A DNA stretch of 6,801 bases from an archaeon (GTDB taxonomy: Archaea; Halobacteriota; Syntropharchaeia; Alkanophagales; Methanospirareceae): positions 1-6,801 of the forward strand of contig JASEFB010000093.1 of the NCBI GenBank assembly GCA_030019325.1, read 5' to 3'. The number at the start of each line of letters is the position of its first letter. The stretch's first letter is position 1. Shown here piece after piece: positions 6,301 to 6,801 of this stretch. The notes beneath the pieces were generated by a model. That model was not told where the DNA came from. It did not search any database and saw only the letters and a program-made list of their open reading frames with translations. The position numbers were made by a program, and so were the translations under genes.

Positions 6301-6726
6301 ACCAGCCAATCTTTTCCTGTCCTGGTGAAGATTCTCTGCTCTTATAGTCGTTAACGATAAGTTATTTTTAGTCTTATCGATCGCCGTTGCAAAGAGGTTA
6401 CTTGTGTTGATATGCAAGCGAATATCTTTTGTCTCTAAAACCCCTGCACCATTATCACTGAATGTTTCTGGACCTGTAAAATCTGGCAAAGGTTTGCAAA
6501 CCCCTTGAGGGAGATTATCGGTCTTATTACAGATCATATCAGTGGTTTCAATCGCCTTGTCAGTGTCTGGTCCTGGGCCTCTGCCGTACTCAAAGTGAAT
6601 CAGATCATCATCGAGCACTTCAACAATAAGGTAATTTCCTTCGGCCTGGTACTTTACCCTTTCTACATCTGCACTTACATTCGCTGAGAGCAATGTCAGG
6701 GAAATCAGCACTACTCCAATTAACAT
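3391..6726 (-). CDS. Secreted GH31 alpha-glucosidase/transglucosylase, PGF-CTERM anchored
   Basis: An 1111-aa glycoside hydrolase family 31 enzyme acting on alpha-glucans outside the cell. Residues 1-19 are a hydrophobic signal peptide (probable cut after Ala19) that lacks the usual N-terminal Lys/Arg; an in-frame TAA five codons upstream excludes a longer start. An N-terminal beta-sandwich (about 20-255) precedes the (beta/alpha)8 barrel (about 260-620). The probable nucleophile is Asp427 in WTDLGEPE and the acid/base is Asp495 in MWSGDIG. YGSDIGGF (521-528), LDLQWF (303-308) and RPH (561-563) are further family landmarks. C-terminal beta domains run to about 862. A Pro/Thr linker (865-879) leads to an X25/CBM48-like starch-binding module (880 to about 976), then a CBM20-like module (about 984-1068), a second linker and the PGF-CTERM tail (1088-1111). 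Hydrolysis versus glucosyl transfer cannot be settled; W-x-DLGEPE recalls transglucosylase-type members. Confidence 0.93.
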   Translation of the reverse strand: MLIGVVLISLTLLSANVSADVERVKYQAEGNYLIVEVLDDDLIHFEYGRGPGPDTDKAIETTDMICNKTDNLPQGVCKPLPDFTGPETFSDNGAGVLETKDIRLHINTSNLFATAIDKTKNNLSLTTIRAENLHQDRKRLAGTRSERLDVYGLGQQFIEPGRMDIDWDRRVREGGEFGNVMAGFNGGANGNTQIPVMYAVNEATFENYALLLDNTYRQRWDFTSTSQWQVDVNEGQIRFFLMTGPDLLDLRKDYMEFVGRPLVPPKKMFGLWISEYGYDNWHELEDKLRTLQENKFPVDGFVLDLQWFGGITPNSDNTRMGALTFDEVKFPNPSQKISELQNDKGIGIMLIEEAYVGRALPEHADLHSRGCLVKDCPGCSDPAYIVSNPWWGKGGMIDYTSDSCSQYWHDSKRQPLIDKGVIGHWTDLGEPEMYNPGAGYSVGRHIDAHNIFNFRWIRGIYEGYLVNDVQTRPFIMSRSGTAGIQRFGAAMWSGDIGSRLENLASHAANQMHMSLSGIDYYGSDIGGFHRGDLQNPENREKLNELYTQWYAYGMMFDIPGRPHTENLCNCKETAPDRIGDLQSNLENTYLRYKLIPYVYSLAHRAHRYGEPLMPPPFMYYQLDNNFRSVGSEKMIGRDLLASVISRHGQTSADVRLPHGTWIDWHTNERFISTERQPIVSVPVYRNGVFSVPLFAREGAIIPVMFVDENTMNALGKRRDGLTHDELIVKAFSFDGDANDGEGKSSFTLYEDDGVTTAYLTGAVRETNISQEWKGNIVTVRIHKSTGTYQGAPGSRNNIIELVVDNVGEKVSLNGVELRNFSKVDDLKAVNSGWVDDKVNKTIIAKSGTMSVSDAKEFVFTIGEPRPTPSPTPTPTPPPPEMYLRGTFNNWGLSDPMFKNPEGVWEITKNLSAGRIEYKFDTGKWTTNENWGHGDEGTEVPQSGYAVPNAPNIVLNIPASVAYTFKFNEPNRHFSVTGAGLVTTTIFRVHYDVGWGNNIAIRGSIPQLNNWQSPGKACMWTEGNVWVYETTDIPEGTGFEWKPLINDEHWSVGVNYEGVGGQTMDVYPVFEKIPGVEVTPTLSPTPTPPGFEAVFTIAGLMVVAYLIRRRKG
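3394..3465 (-). other. PGF-CTERM archaeosortase sorting signal
   Basis: Residues 1088-1111 of the GH31 enzyme. A Thr/Pro-rich linker ends in Pro-Gly-Phe, followed by a hydrophobic segment (EAVFTIAGLMVVAYLI) and RRRKG at the C-terminus. In haloarchaea and methanogen relatives this tripartite signal is processed by archaeosortase A, with removal of the hydrophobic segment and lipid attachment. It indicates anchoring to the outer face of the membrane and is the best taxonomic clue in the window. Confidence 0.88.
3520..4089 (-). other. Tandem starch-binding-like modules of the GH31 enzyme
   Basis: Two beta-sandwich modules between the Pro/Thr linkers. The first (residues 880 to about 976) opens with MYLRGTFNNWG and continues with GVWEITKNLSAGRIEYKFD, a pattern of X25/CBM48 glycogen- and starch-binding modules. 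The second (about 984-1068) has FRVHYDVGWGNNIAIRGS, then LNNW and MWTEGNVWVYETTDI and EWKP. That is the CBM20-like order of strands, with the tryptophans that usually contact sugar rings. Module family assignment is by eye. Confidence 0.65.
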
Positions 6727-6742
6727 AATCGTATTTGTTTAG

Positions 6743-6801
6743 CTCCGTAGAAAATCCAAAAATCCAATATATACCAATACTACCAAACAAATCCCAAATC
6801 C
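6743..6801 (-). promoter_or_regulatory. TATA promoter of the GH31 unit with flanking AAATCC repeats
   Basis: Read on the minus strand, TATATATT (6773 to 6766) is a good archaeal TATA box. Transcription would begin about 25 bases on, near 6744, giving a leader of about 17 nt that starts near GGAG (6746-6743), the only Shine-Dalgarno-like motif, which is distant from the ATG. Four AAATCC hexamers on the plus strand flank the TATA box in two pairs: 6752-6757 with 6760-6765, and 6789-6794 with 6796-6801. They may be regulator sites. The rest of this end is AT-rich with no gene. Confidence 0.5.

Overview
The window looks archaeal, most likely a methanogen- or ANME-related euryarchaeon (Halobacteriota). 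The strongest evidence is the C-terminus of the large secreted glycosidase. It ends in a Thr/Pro linker, a Pro-Gly-Phe motif, a hydrophobic segment and an Arg/Lys tail, which is the PGF-CTERM archaeosortase sorting signal. TATA-like boxes, oligo-U termination and a GXGXG beta-helix protein of the formylmethanofuran dehydrogenase C / glutamate synthase type fit the same picture. I cannot name the species.

Left edge, 1-640: an accessory, decaying region. Bases 1 to about 223 are the 3' end of a group II intron. Domain V (122-154) has its AGC triad and 2-nt bulge, and domain VI (158-220) has a bulged branch-point A. A compact domain IV (12-119) leaves no room for a full-length reverse transcriptase. 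After it comes a GC-rich, structure-prone, non-coding stretch (224-410) with a weak resemblance to an integron attC site. Then comes a pseudogene (about 411-637) of a small PBECR-like family, broken by a 5-bp tandem duplication.

Middle, 631-2343, minus strand: three closely spaced genes, transcribed in the order helical protein (125 aa), GXGXG right-handed beta-helix protein (292 aa, with an exact 19-residue period), small membrane protein (132 aa). They probably form one transcription unit of unknown role. A 92-bp divergent promoter region with two palindromes separates this unit from a plus-strand gene for an unrecognised all-helical 138-aa protein (2436-2852).

Right, 2904-6726, minus strand: a two-gene unit. 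The first gene encodes an exported, surface-anchored GH31 alpha-glucosidase/transglucosylase (1111 aa) with both catalytic aspartates, two starch-binding-like modules and the PGF-CTERM anchor. Ten bases downstream is a 158-aa protein with a Cys/His/Glu arrangement like papain-fold (MOA agglutinin C-terminal-like) domains. A TATA box at 6766-6773 and a U7 tract (2877-2883 on the minus strand) bracket the unit. The likely theme is alpha-glucan processing or remodelling at the cell surface. I saw no tRNA, rRNA or CRISPR array.
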